This document shows positions 32,352-43,899 of a stretch of 64,000 nucleotides of DNA, piece after piece. Source of the DNA: Limnephilus marmoratus. Its lineage: Eukaryota > Arthropoda > Insecta > Trichoptera > Limnephilidae. How positions within the stretch are numbered: position 1 is the first letter of the stretch; every line of letters starts with the position of its first letter. The stretch lies in NCBI GenBank assembly GCA_917880885.1, contig OU862917.1:27454104-27518103 (forward strand), read 5' to 3'. The notes beneath the pieces are model-generated. The model saw nothing but the letters and a program-made list of their open reading frames with translations. It searched no databases and had not been told where the DNA came from. The translations under genes and the position numbers were made by a program.

Positions 32352-32976
32352 CGCCATCAAGAGAGAGAGAGAGGAAGAAAGATTGATTTGATTTGGCAGT
32401 AAAATATTTTTCACAGTTCGCAGCAGACGAATAACAACCTAGATGATATTACCCTAAGGGAGTTTTTCACCTTCCTCCTTAAAGATTTTTTATATTTATG
32501 ATAATGTACATATTCGATTTATTTATTTAAAAAGTCTGAGTTTACTATTCGGTACAATAGTGACTATATATAGGATAAGTTAGGCGAGTTTTCTTACCTG
32601 AGTATTTTTTGTTAATTTATTAATACTCGTTATTGCAAGGATAAGCTATTAAGAGGATGGTGAAATACCCCCTAAGAATAATATAAATACCTAAGTGTAT
32701 ATTTTTATTTTAGAAAATAGTCACATTAGGAAATACATGAGGAAATGTCCGAAAACATTAATTTTTTATGTGTAACAAAATAAATATACTTATCAACATT
32801 AATTTATTTATATAATTCAGTATCACCAAATAAGATTTGTTTGACGGTGATATTTTTATACAGGGTATAAGGTAATAGGTCGTACCTATCCGGCACAGAC
32901 AACCAGGGATTCCTGAACTCGTTTAGAGTAAAAATATATCATTTTTATCTTAAAAAATTATAAAAGAACTTCTTAA
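32352..32976. other. AT-rich stretch, no feature seen
   Basis: A (GA)n run follows the LINE fragment. No gene or repeat is recognised in the rest. Confidence 0.4.
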
Positions 32977-33876
32977 TCTATACATATATATATAAATCAA
33001 TTGCTGTTCGTTTGTCTCGCTAAAAGCTGATTTTGGTTTTGAAATGTTTGTCGTAGTCCAGGGAAGGTTTAAAAGGAATTAAGGTTTAGCAAATATTGAA
33101 AATTTGCGAGGAATATAGTGAAAACAACATTTTCATTTTCCCATACAAACTGTTCTACCCAACTTCCTGTCAAACATTTGACGTTCCTCGGGTCCACTAG
33201 AATTGAAGCAAATAAAATAAAAATAATATAAGCTTTTTTAAAGTTTTCTAATAATTTGTAGAAGGTTCTTACGGAAAGAAAAATTAATAAAATTGCGCAG
33301 AACATTGAATAATTTCAGAAAACTTCTTACCTTTGACAGTTCGCGAGTTTGACGAAATAAATTTAGCACGAATTGCTAACCGTTCATCCGATTGCTATGA
33401 AAATTTGGTGAGTTGTTGTGAGCATACCCGCAAAGATTTCTATATATACTGGTGAGCTCTGGAATTATGAAATTTGTATAAAAAATTTCAATTGGTACCA
33501 CGCGAACTGTTTGAAAACTGAATGTACCGGGAATGAATGTATAGAATGCGGGAGGGGGTGGCGGATGGGAGAGGGGTGAAGTATAAGGGAGGGGAGGGGA
33601 GGGGAACTCGGGAAAGGGGATTCGCGGGAGGGCTGGGGAGGGGAACACGGGAGGGGGGAGAGGAACTCGGGAGGGGGGTTCACGGGACAGGGGAAGCGGG
33701 CGAGTGGGGAGAGGGAAGGCGGAAGGCAGTAAAGGCGGAGTGAGAACGCCAGAGGGGAAGGAGACGCGGGAGAGGAAGGGGAGGCGGAAGGGGAACGGGA
33801 CGAATGGGAAAGGATGCGCAGGGAGAAACAATTTCTTTATTAAATGGCATAGCAACGCATGCCGGGCACCAGCTAG
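32977..33876 (+). mobile_element. Full-length non-autonomous Helitron, 900 bp
   Basis: It starts TCTATACATATATATA after A and ends CACCAGCTAG before T, the Helitron rule of insertion between A and T with no target duplication. The 3' hairpin GGCAT-AGCAACGC-ATGCC lies about 11 bases before CTAG. The 5' region GTTCGTTTGTCTCGCTAAA and GTCCAGGGAAGGTTTAAAAG resembles Helitron starts common in moths. Bases 33545-33830 are a G-rich array of GGGA(A/G)CGCGGGAGGGG-like units. No Rep/helicase ORF. Confidence 0.85.
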
Positions 33877-34374
33877 TGAATAAATAAATAACACTTCCCA
33901 TTACGCAGGTTTTCACGGAGGGGAATCATTAAATCAAAATATAAAAATAAATGAATTATTATTTTATATTATATTAAAAGTTACAATAATGAAATGTTAC
34001 AATGTCTACATACTACTTATTAAATATTATAATTGGTAATATTTTTTAAAGAAAAATATATTTTTTAAATCCATTTAAAAACGAATTACGTATTTCTTCC
34101 ATGAAGCCGAGGTGACCGCGACATGTCGCCAAGGATATGTAGGTAATTAACTTGACAAAAATGACAAAGTTCACTAAAATCACGAAAAACTGATTTATTT
34201 AATTGCTTTTATTTTTAATGTAAACAAAAATAAATAAAATAGCACATACCCGCACCAGATATTTGCAATACTTTTCAATTAAAAAAAAATTATTCAGTTT
34301 GGTTGGGTATTTTGGCCTCAAATCCAAAATTAAGTTTTGTATGAAACGTTGCTTGAAATAGCCTTTGCAGGGTT
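33877..34374. other. AT-rich stretch, no feature seen
   Basis: Nothing recognisable between the Helitron and the family A copy. Confidence 0.4.
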
Positions 34375-34530
34375 TTGTGGATAGATATGAATATCCAGGT
34401 AATTCCCCTCGTTCCTCTTCCCCATCTCATTCCCCTCCCCACCTACCTTCAGCCTCAAAACATACTCCGTTTTGGAATGCCATAGTATCACTGGCTCTAG
34501 GCGGGAGCAGCTGGGACTCTTGTGAGGTTG
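34375..34530 (-). repeat. Repeat family A copy
   Basis: The complement of the 57870 copy: CCACCTACCTTCAGCCTCA, GGAATGCCATAGTATCACTGG, GGAGCAGCTGGGACTCTTGT in order. Confidence 0.65.
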
Positions 34531-34667
34531 CTCATTTAAAAAGGACACTTTCAAGCACGTAAACTCTGCCATCCTGACAAATCGGAAATTGCCGAACATT
34601 TAATTGAAACCGGCCATTAATTTGGATTTGATAAGTTTTAAGATTTTCACGGCCAAAAGCATTTTCC

Positions 34668-34945
34668 TTATTTGTTTTTGGGGTGTTATGCCGTGTTGCG
34701 CTACCTCCTTCTTTAGTCAACGTTTCGGACATCGTTGCAGTGTCCATCATCAGGGCAGATCCGGCAGATCCGGTACATCTACCGGATGTACACATGTATC
34801 TTCACAAATCTACCGGATCTACCGGATCTACCGGATCTACCGGATCTGCCGGATCTGCCCTGATGATGGACACTGCAACGATGTCCGAAACGTTGGCTAA
34901 AGAAGGAGGTAGCGCAACACGGCATAACACCCCAAAAACAAATAA
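34668..34945. mobile_element. Penelope-like inverted repeat with hammerhead-like cores
   Basis: Two arms of about 115 bases (34668-34782 and 34831-34945) are near-perfect inverted copies. Between them is a spacer and six CTACCGGAT/CTGCCGGAT-type 9-base repeats. Each arm has the block CTGATGA, then GGACA...TGTCC hairpin, then GAAAC (34860-34891 on +, 34722-34753 on -). Blocks at 35080-35160 (CTACACCAAAACTAAACG, AAAATCATTTTA) recur at 60090-60130. Inverted terminal copies and this motif fit the split LTRs of Penelope-like elements, which are known to carry hammerhead ribozymes. No reverse transcriptase is left. Confidence 0.55.
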
Positions 34946-35692
34946 CGAAAATAATTTGGATTGTTCCTGAAGTCATGGGAATACCCAAAATGCATAAAGC
35001 ACGCTTAATTACAGAAGCAATTGAAATTCACAAAAATTAAAAAATATATTAATAATGACAGCGGGGCTAAGCTCAATAGTTCTTGTAAAGCGGTAATTGA
35101 CGGCTACACCAAAACTAAACGCAGAAAATCATTTTACATTATACTATAATACCAGAGCTCTTACAGGGTAGCACATAAATATACCAAACCGGGTAGGAGC
35201 TGGCAACATGTGATCGCATCTACATACATGAACACACACTTTACCACAATCTTCGTTTACACATTTGTATTGATGATAAACAATGTAATCCAAACATAAA
35301 TCACGATGATATCTCTGGTGGTTAGATATAAATACTTCTCAATCTGTCAACCCGTGTTGTCTAACTGTTATATTTGTTTGATCAATGTAGATAACCAATT
35401 ATTATCCATTATATTTATCTATGCAATGCTAAATTCGTGTTTTATTTAGTAACACTAATGAAATGCCAATGTTGTTCTAAATTTGAATAAGCATGGAAAG
35501 AAAAAAAGTAAAAGTTTGCCGCCAATTGAAAATTCTAGTTACGCATTAGTGCGTCGTATTCAAAACGTGCACTTTGCAAATTTTGGCCCGAAATAAAAAG
35601 AAATCAATCTGCAGGCATTACGTCATGACGATATAATAATATGTACATTGTTAGGTTTTGTGGATTGGTTCCAAATTAAAATATATTATGCA
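34946..35692. other. Penelope-like tail and AT-rich DNA
   Basis: 35080-35160 resembles 60090-60130 (see the previous element). The remainder has no identified feature. Confidence 0.4.
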
Positions 35693-36263
35693 ATCACGAG
35701 CAGTACCGGATTATCCCTAAGGCAGAGTAGGCAACTGCCTAGGGGCCCCGCATCGGCTAGGGGCCCCGCGTCCCGAGAAAAAATTACTTTCTTCAATTAG
35801 TGAGCAACGAAGTTTCGGAAAAAGTCAGCTTTCAAGAGGTTTTAATTTTTTTATTATGAACTTTTACAGGTTAATAACATTAGGTACACGCATTAAAGAA
35901 AACAACAAATTATAATAATTAGGTTAAAACCCAATAAATGACTAATGTTCACATCATGCACAAATAATAAATAAAAAGTCTATAATTAAAACAAATATAA
36001 ACATGGTTGGATTTTACTTTTCTTTCCTTCTATTTGTTGCAACATTACTTAGTATCTGAAGTGATTAAGGTGCCGTATGTGCTTTATATTGGCATTTTTT
36101 TGTTTTATTTCTAATTATATGTTTAAAATATAAATGTTGTACAAGCTTCAGTTTGCACTACCTACCTGCTTGCGAAAATTCTTTGGGAAAGGTTGTCTGG
36201 AAGAGATCACTTTAGTGACAAGACGGCTCATTGTAATGTATTTTTTTTAATAATACATATTTT

Positions 36264-36726
36264 TACAATAAAAAACACATATAAATTTGTTGTAGACCAC
36301 TTTTATTTTATACCCACTCTACCGGTTTCGGAAGCACCCTTCCTTCGTCAGGAGAATATTATAACTAAACTATGATACAGAATGTTGACAGATATACAAA
36401 TTGTAGGTGTTTGAGTGGGAGGTAGGCAAAGGGGTGGGAAAAATTGCGGGATTTCCGGAAAGAAGGAAAAATATTTAGAATGGGGCTGAAAGATGATATG
36501 AATAACCAAATCAATTTATCTTTCAGTCCCATTCTAAATATTTTTCCAATTAACCGCTCTGTTCTTTTACCTCCCACTTACACCTACAATTTGTATATCT
36601 GTCAACATTCTGTATCATAGTTTAGTTATAATATTCTCCTGACGAAGGAAGGGTGCTTCCGAAACCGGTAGAGTGTGTATAAAATAAAAGTGGTCTACAA
36701 CAAATTTATATGTGTTTTTTATTGTA
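36264..36726. mobile_element. Second Penelope-like inverted repeat
   Basis: Arms of about 230 bases, nearly identical in inverse orientation, beginning TACAATAAAAAACACAT and ending with its complement. Each has CTGACGA, a perfect five-pair hairpin GGAAG-GGTG-CTTCC, and GAAAC (36639-36665 on +, 36325-36351 on -). The centre of the fold is near 36505. It has the same architecture as 34668-34945 with unrelated sequence. Confidence 0.55.
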
Positions 36727-36967
36727 AATTTTGGCGAGCCACAAAGTTAATGCTTTTTACAAATATGTGATATATATTTTTGTTTCTATGTATGTGTCGC
36801 TTTATGTGCAATAAAGGGTTATTGTATTTTATTGTATTGTATTAGTTTTTTATTGAATGGGGTGATGGCATACCTTTCGTAATGTAGTAAAAGAACAGAT
36901 TAATTATAAATAAAATTACGTTTTGGTAGAAAAAAAAAGTTTGGAAGTTAGAAGTTAGGGTAAAGTG

Positions 36968-38715
36968 CAGTGGCGGACTAAGCCCGTTAAAAACCCGGGG
37001 CGGCAAAGTTGAATGAACCCCCCCCCCTTATTGAAATTGATGTAATTTTACAAGTTTTTATTCTTGTTTGGGGGGCCTCAAAATGCCTCCTTGTTTCCTT
37101 GATCAAATCCTAAACAAGGCTTTAAGGAAAATACAAAAAAAAATGTTATTCTAAATTCATTTTCTGAAAGATGCATTTGTTAATAATGGAAATTGAGGAA
37201 ATTGGTAAAATTGATGGAGATACAGCATTTTATATGAAACCGTTTTAATTTATTATACTCAGCAAAACTTTGAAAGCGTTTTTCAACTTGGTTGACAACA
37301 TAATAGAAAAACCATATATCTTAAACAGTTAGAAAATCCAGTCACTATGGCACCACTTCGGGATTTTCTTACGAAGGTCTATTTTGTTTTTATGAACAAT
37401 GAAAAATCTCCATAAAAAATCGAAAATAAAATTCGCCGGTCGGTCATTATTTAAATTTTTTTTAGATATCAAAATTCCCCTATGCCATAGACAGAAGATT
37501 TTCGAACAGATTAAGACTTGGTGCATGCAAATCGAATGTACCTATAGTTTTTTTAGTATGTTGTAAACCAGGTTGGAAAACGTGTTAAAAAGTATCGAGA
37601 AAAACGCATTCAAAGTTTTGCTGAAGGATAATTCAACATACAAACTGTTTCACATAAAATGCTGACTCTCCGTCAATTTTTCGAATTTCTTTAAAAAATT
37701 TGGTTAGGGCATTTTTAACCTTTCAGAAAATGAAATAAATAAAAAAAATTACAAAATAAGTTTTTACGGTGCATTAAGAGGTGGTAAGGTTTTAAAGGCG
37801 AAATAAAGGCATATTGTCATGATTTTTTTTGAGATATGAATAAAGTTGGTTTTATTTATTTCATACACACTTTATAGTATAATATCTGAAATATCTTTGA
37901 AAAAAAAATTAATTAAAAATATCAATAAATAAGTCCGTGAGAGCGAATCTCCGGAGGCACCTCGAAAAAAAGTTGATTATTTGAAATAAAAAAAATCTAA
38001 ATGCGTTTAAAGAGTTTTTTTTCCTTTTTCTATTTTTGGCAGCATTTTAATGCGAAAAACGCGATTTTTACTAAAAAATTTCGGTGAAAACTTCCTCTGA
38101 CTCTGACCTGTTGATTTATGTATAGAAATAGAGTACAAAATTTCAAAAGCATCGGTCAAGTGAAGTCAAGATTTTGAATTATGATGTTCACGAACTTCAG
38201 AAATGTTGTTGGCAATTTTTTTTAACTCAAAATATACTTGAATCGAGCATGAGGGCCGGTCGCGTTTTTCCAAAACCTATACCGGTTCAGTCGCTTTACA
38301 TTTTCAATATCAAAATGTAAATATTTAAAAATAAAATTATTAATTTCTAATATACACATTGGAAAGATTATTTTATCTAGATTTTAGAATAATTTATGTT
38401 TTTGCAATGTGATAAAAAATAACCAATATAGAGGTATATTTAAAATATAAATTGTCGTTACCGCGACTGAATCGGTATAGGTTTTGGAAATACGCGGGCC
38501 GGTCGCTTGAAACGCTGTACCTTCTTTAGTTTTGCTCCGATTTACTTGAAATTTTGATACAATACTCAATATACTGACATGTTTTACATTCAGAAAAAGT
38601 CGAAAAAAAGTTTTAAGACCTTACCCCCCCCCCCCCCTTAAAACCTTGTCAAGGATTTGATCAAGGGAACAAGGAAGCCACTTCAACCCCCCACCCCCCC
38701 GTTAGTCCGCCATTG
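36968..38715. mobile_element. hAT-like element nested in 35701-38773
   Basis: Ends CAGTGGCGGACTAAGCC and, inverted, CAATGGCGGACTAAC, next to long C-runs. Subterminal blocks mirror each other: CCTTGATCAAATCCTAAACA near 37100 and TTGTCAAGGATTTGATCAAG near 38645; GTTGTCAACCAAGTTG near 37290 and GTAAACCAGGTTGGAAAAC near 37562. I could not read a target duplication, so one end may be damaged. A relative of one half is at 24890-25350. No complete ORF. Confidence 0.6.
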
Positions 38716-38781
38716 GACAGGGGCCCCGAGACGTGCATTGCCTAGGGGCCCCGAGATGGTTAATCCGGCCCTGATCACGAG

Positions 38782-39274
38782 TACCTAATTTCACATTGCA
38801 ATATGTACCAATGCCCGTTGTACCCTACTTAACCGTAGGTATACATACATTCATACAATTTACGTATCTACCTACATAAATTTGAGTATGCAGTTAAGCA
38901 AGTATGACTATTCTCATTGTTCTCTAGACGATACTAAGTAAAAACTTCAATCAATCAATAATGTACCTATAATAGACAAAATATATAAAAAAAATTCAAT
39001 ACTACAAACTTTCAAAGAAATACAGCTAAATAACTTACATTTCAATATATTATCAGCGAGATATCAAAATAATATTAAAATCCCAAAATTTAATACCAAG
39101 CTCATTCAAAATACCTATCTGTATCTAAGTATAACTTATTTCAACAACCCTCTATTAAACCATAAAATTATCGACAATAATCAAGAATTCCAACTTAAAT
39201 TGAAAAGTTACCTGAAACTACTGTAATAATTATTATATCTATTTAATTAAATGAAGACAATCAATAATCAATAG
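38782..39274 (+). other. Diverged LINE-like tail, uncertain
   Basis: One frame near 39090-39225 reads NTYLYLSITYFNNPLLNHKI and then NNQEFQLKLKSYLKLL-stop, which has the look of a LINE ORF2 end (FK.KLK.YLL). Too diverged to assign. Confidence 0.25.
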
Positions 39275-39960
39275 GTACTTAACGAGGAAACCATTAGCAC
39301 ATCCACGAATGTAAAATACTTGGGGCACATCATCACTGAAGACCTCTCGAATGATGGTGATATTGAACGACAGAGGAGAAGTATCAGTGTTTCGTCAAAT
39401 ATGATTGCCCGAAGATTCTTCCGATTCTTCACCATGTTTCACATGTATACGGGCTAGTGCAGAATGCATTAAATAATGTTAAAAAAAACATAATTTAATG
39501 CATTCTGCACTAGCCCGTATACATGTGAAACATGGTGTCAATACCGAGTAAGCTCAATGGAACGTCTCCGGATCCAATATAATGATGTGTGCAGAATCAT
39601 ATTTGGATTCAGAAGGTATAGCAGCGCTTCAACAATGTTCACAGAATTAGGACTCCATGGATTCGCCAGTCTGATGAGACACCGGGTCACTGGAGCCAGG
39701 ATGCGGCTAATGGCCTCCGACAACACGTTGGTGACCGCAGCCTTCCAGCACCAAGCTCCACTCCTGAGAGAGCGATGGGCCCGAGCGCACTCAAGATCAC
39801 GCCCTGCATAATAATTGATTATTTATTTTTGTAATTATTAATTTTTAATAGTATTATTTTTTTATTTTCTTTTTATGTTCTTATTTTTTTACTGTGTAAA
39901 TATATAAATATGTATAACCATATGGGACGTGTGGGATTATTATTATTATTATTAATAATA
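39275..39960 (+). pseudogene. LINE (L2/Kiri-like) ORF2 C-terminus and 3' tail
   Basis: Reads VKYLGHIITEDLSNDGDIER, RSISVSSNMIARRFFRF, is then disrupted by a 50-bp palindrome (39431-39536), and resumes with LFNAFCTSPYTCETWCQYRV, SSMERLRIQYNDVCRIIFGF, FTELGLHGFASLMRHRVTGA and a stop at 39809-39811. The 3' UTR follows, with TATGGGACGTGTGGGATT and (TTA)n ending near 39957. This is the end of an L2/Kiri/CR1-group ORF2. Other 3' copies lie at 8838-9390 (-), 50135-50300 (+) and 50885-51058 (+). Confidence 0.82.
39431..39536. repeat. Near-perfect 50-bp palindrome with 6-bp spacer
   Basis: Bases 39431-39480 are the inverted copy of 39487-39536 with one mismatch; six A separate them. The right arm is the normal LINE coding sequence (LFNAFCTSPYTCETW); the left arm is the foreign inverted copy. 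See findings. Confidence 0.9.
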
Positions 39961-41194
39961 CAAAACAATAATTTAACCTTTGAATTATTAATAAAAATTG
40001 TTTGTTTCCCCTTTCACATATATGTGGGCGCTTCTACTAATTACATATTTTAAATTTAATTTGAAAACACGAAATTATTCCAATTCTATAACTAGATTTA
40101 ATATTTGAAAATAAAAATAAAAACACGTGAAATACACTAATCAAAACATGCTGACCAATGTTTGACCAGGAGGAAGCAAAAGATCGAAAGGAATTCTAAT
40201 AGTCTGGTGAAATCACCAAATTACGTATTGCGCAACGCGTCGCGTGGGTTTGGGTTCGATTTCGGCGTGACCGAAAGTGAATACCAAACGACGACGCAAC
40301 GAAGAAAGTTTAGTTGTGTTTTGTATCTGTTCTGTATGGCGGTCGGCTTATTTCACAATACAATGGGAAGGATCCTCATTAGGGATTCACAGCGCGTGCA
40401 AACCAACCATTGATAGAAGCTGTATTTATGTTGTATTTGCCGAAACGGCAGAACCAGTGCACGTTTTGTTAATCAACTATGCATGTGTGACCATTGCAGT
40501 CATAATTACTTTAGCTTATGAATTCGTTTTAACATTGTTTGTCCGGAATCGCGAAGAATAATATTTCATGACAGCAATATTATTTGTTGTTATGTCGTAA
40601 GCTTTATTGCAATTTTCACTTTCCGCAAGTATTCAATTTCTTTTCGTCAGGGTCGGTTCCAGTAGTTTTCTAGGCGGAGCGAGATCACAGGAATAATATC
40701 GTTAACATTTTGTGAAAAAAAGAACGCTTTTAGGTATAGTATTTACCATACGCGCCAGTGGCAATGGTCATATTATTAAAAATACTAATTTCGTATTGTG
40801 ACTCTGTCTATAACTCCGGATTAATGAACTCTAGAATTTTTGCTTTGAATTTAATTGTCACCATTTTGAATATTGCAAGAGTTTTTGTTGAGATTTCTGA
40901 GAAGCGATACGGTACCAAAATATAATATAATATTTTTAAAAGAAGAATATATTAATTGTCATTTTCAAAATTTCAACTGGTTTATCGAGAATTCTGTTTA
41001 TCCCACTTACATGAGGTTCCACTTTTTACCTTAAATTAGTCCAATTTGACCTACAACGCTCCCAACGATGAGCGACGTAAATCGCCGAATCCGTTCCCCA
41101 CGCACTGCTGCTAGCGTGATAACGGTGGAACTCGTATCGATGAGATGTTAGTACGCAATAGGCTTCTATGATTATCCAGGGCCTGCGTTAGTAT
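39961..41194. other. Intergenic DNA with a CpG-rich 400-bp patch
   Basis: Bases 40160-40450 are less AT-rich with several CpG (TTGCGCAACGCGTCGCG). A frame without an ATG start ends at 40561 and includes a hydrophobic run (VTIAVIITLAYEFVLTLFV) that could be a membrane helix. It could be a last exon or chance; I cannot assign it. GTCAGGGTCGGTTCCAG at 40650 looks like a lone hAT end. Confidence 0.3.
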
Positions 41195-42415
41195 TATGCT
41201 ACGTCCAGACTGAAGCCAACCTTCCAACTCCGAACTAAGTTCGCCGATCGTGTGGTGGCTGCGGCCAACCATCCACACTCTAATTCCGAACTCCAAAAAG
41301 GCGGACATCAAACAGCTGTAGGTACGCCAGGGCCGGATCTACGAAATCTGGCGCCCTGTGCAGTAGGTACCGATGGCGCCCCCCCCTACATATTTATTTT
41401 GATTAAAGATTCTTTCACCCCAATTTTTTATTTTTTATTATTATTTTTTTTACACTAATTTATCAAATAAAATCAAGACATATTAAGGGTGTAACTTTTC
41501 CTAGTGACCTGGCGGTATACTCTCTGAATCTATTATCTATTGGGTAAACATAAATTATGGTGCTATTTTAATTATTTTAGAAAAAACTCTTTGCAAGTTA
41601 TCCTTTAAAATAATACAACGAATTGTTTGTTTATGCCCGTACCATGATTTAAAATATAGGTTACGAGACAATGCGGGTGGTTTCGCTGAACTAGGTCCAT
41701 TAGACATTCTTGAGATTTACTGCGTTTATGTACCTATATACCCAACGCGAATATTAAAAAAAGCAAATACAAATACGTTCGCATGGCAACGTACAACACA
41801 AGAATAGCATCTACTAGCTTCTGACAGGCAGTCCCGACGAGAGACAGTGAGCAGTGATAATAAGAATATAACCTCAAATTTGTGCCTTGCATTTCCCCTG
41901 TGTTGAGCGAACAAACACTAAACTCTGACGTATGGTATCAACGGCTTACGAACAAAAATACCGTGCTGTGATTGGTTATTGAATTTGGATCGCACCTATT
42001 CGTCGTAAAAGACGGTAAAAGATATATGGAACAATAGATCTTACGTTTAAACTAAATATATGGAATTTGTAAAAAAATTCTGTAACTGACTATAAATTCG
42101 TAAGCCGTTGATACCAACCAGATGCGTGCGCATTCTGTTTCTTTGGAAAGTGTTGCTAGAGCGTAATAATTATTTCGTACTAAGGGTAATTTTTAAACGA
42201 TTCAGGGAATATTATAACTAAATTTTAATACAATATTTATTTTCTCACGGGCGCCGCGGCGCCCCTTCGGAGTTGGCGCCAGGTTTTTGCACGTTTTTGA
42301 ACGTATGGCAGATCCGGCGCTGAGGTACGCTATATCTTATCAGTTGCCTTTAATTATTACGTACGTATAATTATATACTTATATATACGACATGTTTTCA
42401 AACTATAGGCCACTT
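41195..42415. mobile_element. Inverted-repeat element family Y, split by a hAT
   Basis: Left half 41195-41327 (CTACGTCCAGACTGAAGCC ... AACAGCTGT), right half 42323-42415 (CTATATCTTATCAGTTGCC ... GACATGTTTTC). The same sequence runs uninterrupted, in inverse orientation, at about 12405-12610. The far half of the element is missing. Confidence 0.7.
41328..42322. mobile_element. hAT-type element, 995 bp
   Basis: Ends CAGGGCCGGATCTACG and, inverted, CAGCGCCGGATCTGCC. The 8-bp target duplication AGGTACGC is exact (41320-41327, 42323-42330). The empty-site relative in the copy at 12150-12615 reads GCTACGC once at this place. Subterminal GGCGCC-rich blocks at both ends (GGCGCCCTGTGCAG; GGCGCCGCGGCGCC). 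No transposase. Confidence 0.92.
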
Positions 42416-43899
42416 GCATGGATTTCATAACGACTTGGAAAAAATCGTGTAGATAGATTTTTTTACTAAGATTACAAAAATGTTGGTAATTTTTTTTAGA
42501 AATGTATGGTTTTTTTTTTAATAAATAAATCCATTATTTGGGCTCGTGACGTCACTATATGAAAATGTCCCGTCTCCGAAAATGTTCCTATTAATTTTGT
42601 AAAATTCCACACTGATTTTTTTTTTTATATGGCAACACTTTGATTTCATACGAATTTTTGAATTTGACATTTAACGTTCACTAGATTTATTGTTTGTTCT
42701 CTGCGAACTTATCATTTGGTTTGACTTTTTGACAGATGTTGTGAAGAGAACCCCGTACATTTATGCTGTCTGCGTGTGTTTTAGAGTAAGGCGGCCAACC
42801 GTCCCGCATTCTGCGGGACCGTCCCGCATTGACGGCTGTTGTCCCGCATTGAAATATTTAATGAAATAGTCCCGCAATTCGTCTAAAGCGTCCCGCATGT
42901 CCCGCATTCCTATATTTTTGTAATATTGTCTACGGTCGACAAATAAACTTTCTCTATGCTTACTCTATTTTAACCATTTCCGTTCATCTGTGGTTAAGTT
43001 GATGACAATATTTGTCCCTAGACTTTTTGAATTGGTTTATTGGGATTAGTCATAGACATCCAAATGGATAGACAAGCAGTTACAGATGAGGGGTAAAACC
43101 AAACTATGGAGAGCAAGAGGGGAAAGATGACTGTCATTCGTTGAACAATCAATCTGACAGTATATAGGCATCTCGCATTACAATATCACCATTTAGTTCT
43201 TAAAAGCAAAATCTGCTTTGAATGAATAGACCTTTTTACATGGGAGCGCGAATTGCTTGCCACGTTCAAAACTTATTTGCTAAGGCCAAATGCTCGCCCC
43301 AAAAAGACTCGCGCCAATACACATATCAATATTTTCTTGCCGTGTTTAGTTAAAACACTTTTACAAATGTTTCATAATTTACTTACCCCTGTAACCAGCG
43401 ACGAGCACATTGGAGTACCGCCCACATTCGCTATGTGCATATTGATATGTAGATATATTGTATAGCACAAGCTGCCGTTATTTCGTTAAATGTATGGATG
43501 TCAGCTTCTCGCTGTTCACGGCAAGAATGATGACGTCACACATTTTAGATTCAAGCGAGGCTATATCCCCTCCCCATGGAGCGAGCCGGTTCCAAGGAGG
43601 AGCTACAGCCGGCGCCATGTGGAGGGGGAAATAATACGTTTTTATCACTTAGGGCAGGTCCAGATATATTCATATGTCCGTGGGATTAGTATATTTATGG
43701 GATTATTTAGGTAAGTCAAAGAGCGCCAGTGTAGTATTGAATAAGTGCAACCCGTGATACGTAATTGATAATCCGTACTTGGCATTTAAATCAAATCAAA
43801 CAATTTGTTGACCGCGAAACGCCGACCGCGTAAAACCGAAGTTGTAATTCACTGATTTTCAAAAAGAATTTCTTTTCTTACAAAACTTACTTTCTTTCT

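Larger units (their letters stand above)
35701..38773. mobile_element. Composite hAT-type element, 3.07 kb
   Basis: Starts CAGTACCGGATTATCC; the inverted other end reads CAGGGCCGGATTAACC. The 8-bp target duplication ATCACGAG is exact (35693-35700, 38774-38781). Both subterminal zones contain CTAGGGGCCCCG blocks. Its interior is almost entirely other transposons: the inverted repeat at 36264-36726 and the element at 36968-38715. No hAT transposase is evident. Confidence 0.88.

Noticed and set aside
34604..34988. ORFs with IYR or STG repeats
   Set aside because: They come from the 9-base CTACCGGAT tandem repeat and the inverted arms, not from a gene.
40277..40561. 94-residue ORF with a possible membrane helix
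   Set aside because: The first codon is GTG rather than ATG and there is no convincing acceptor; kept only as a note in the gap entry.
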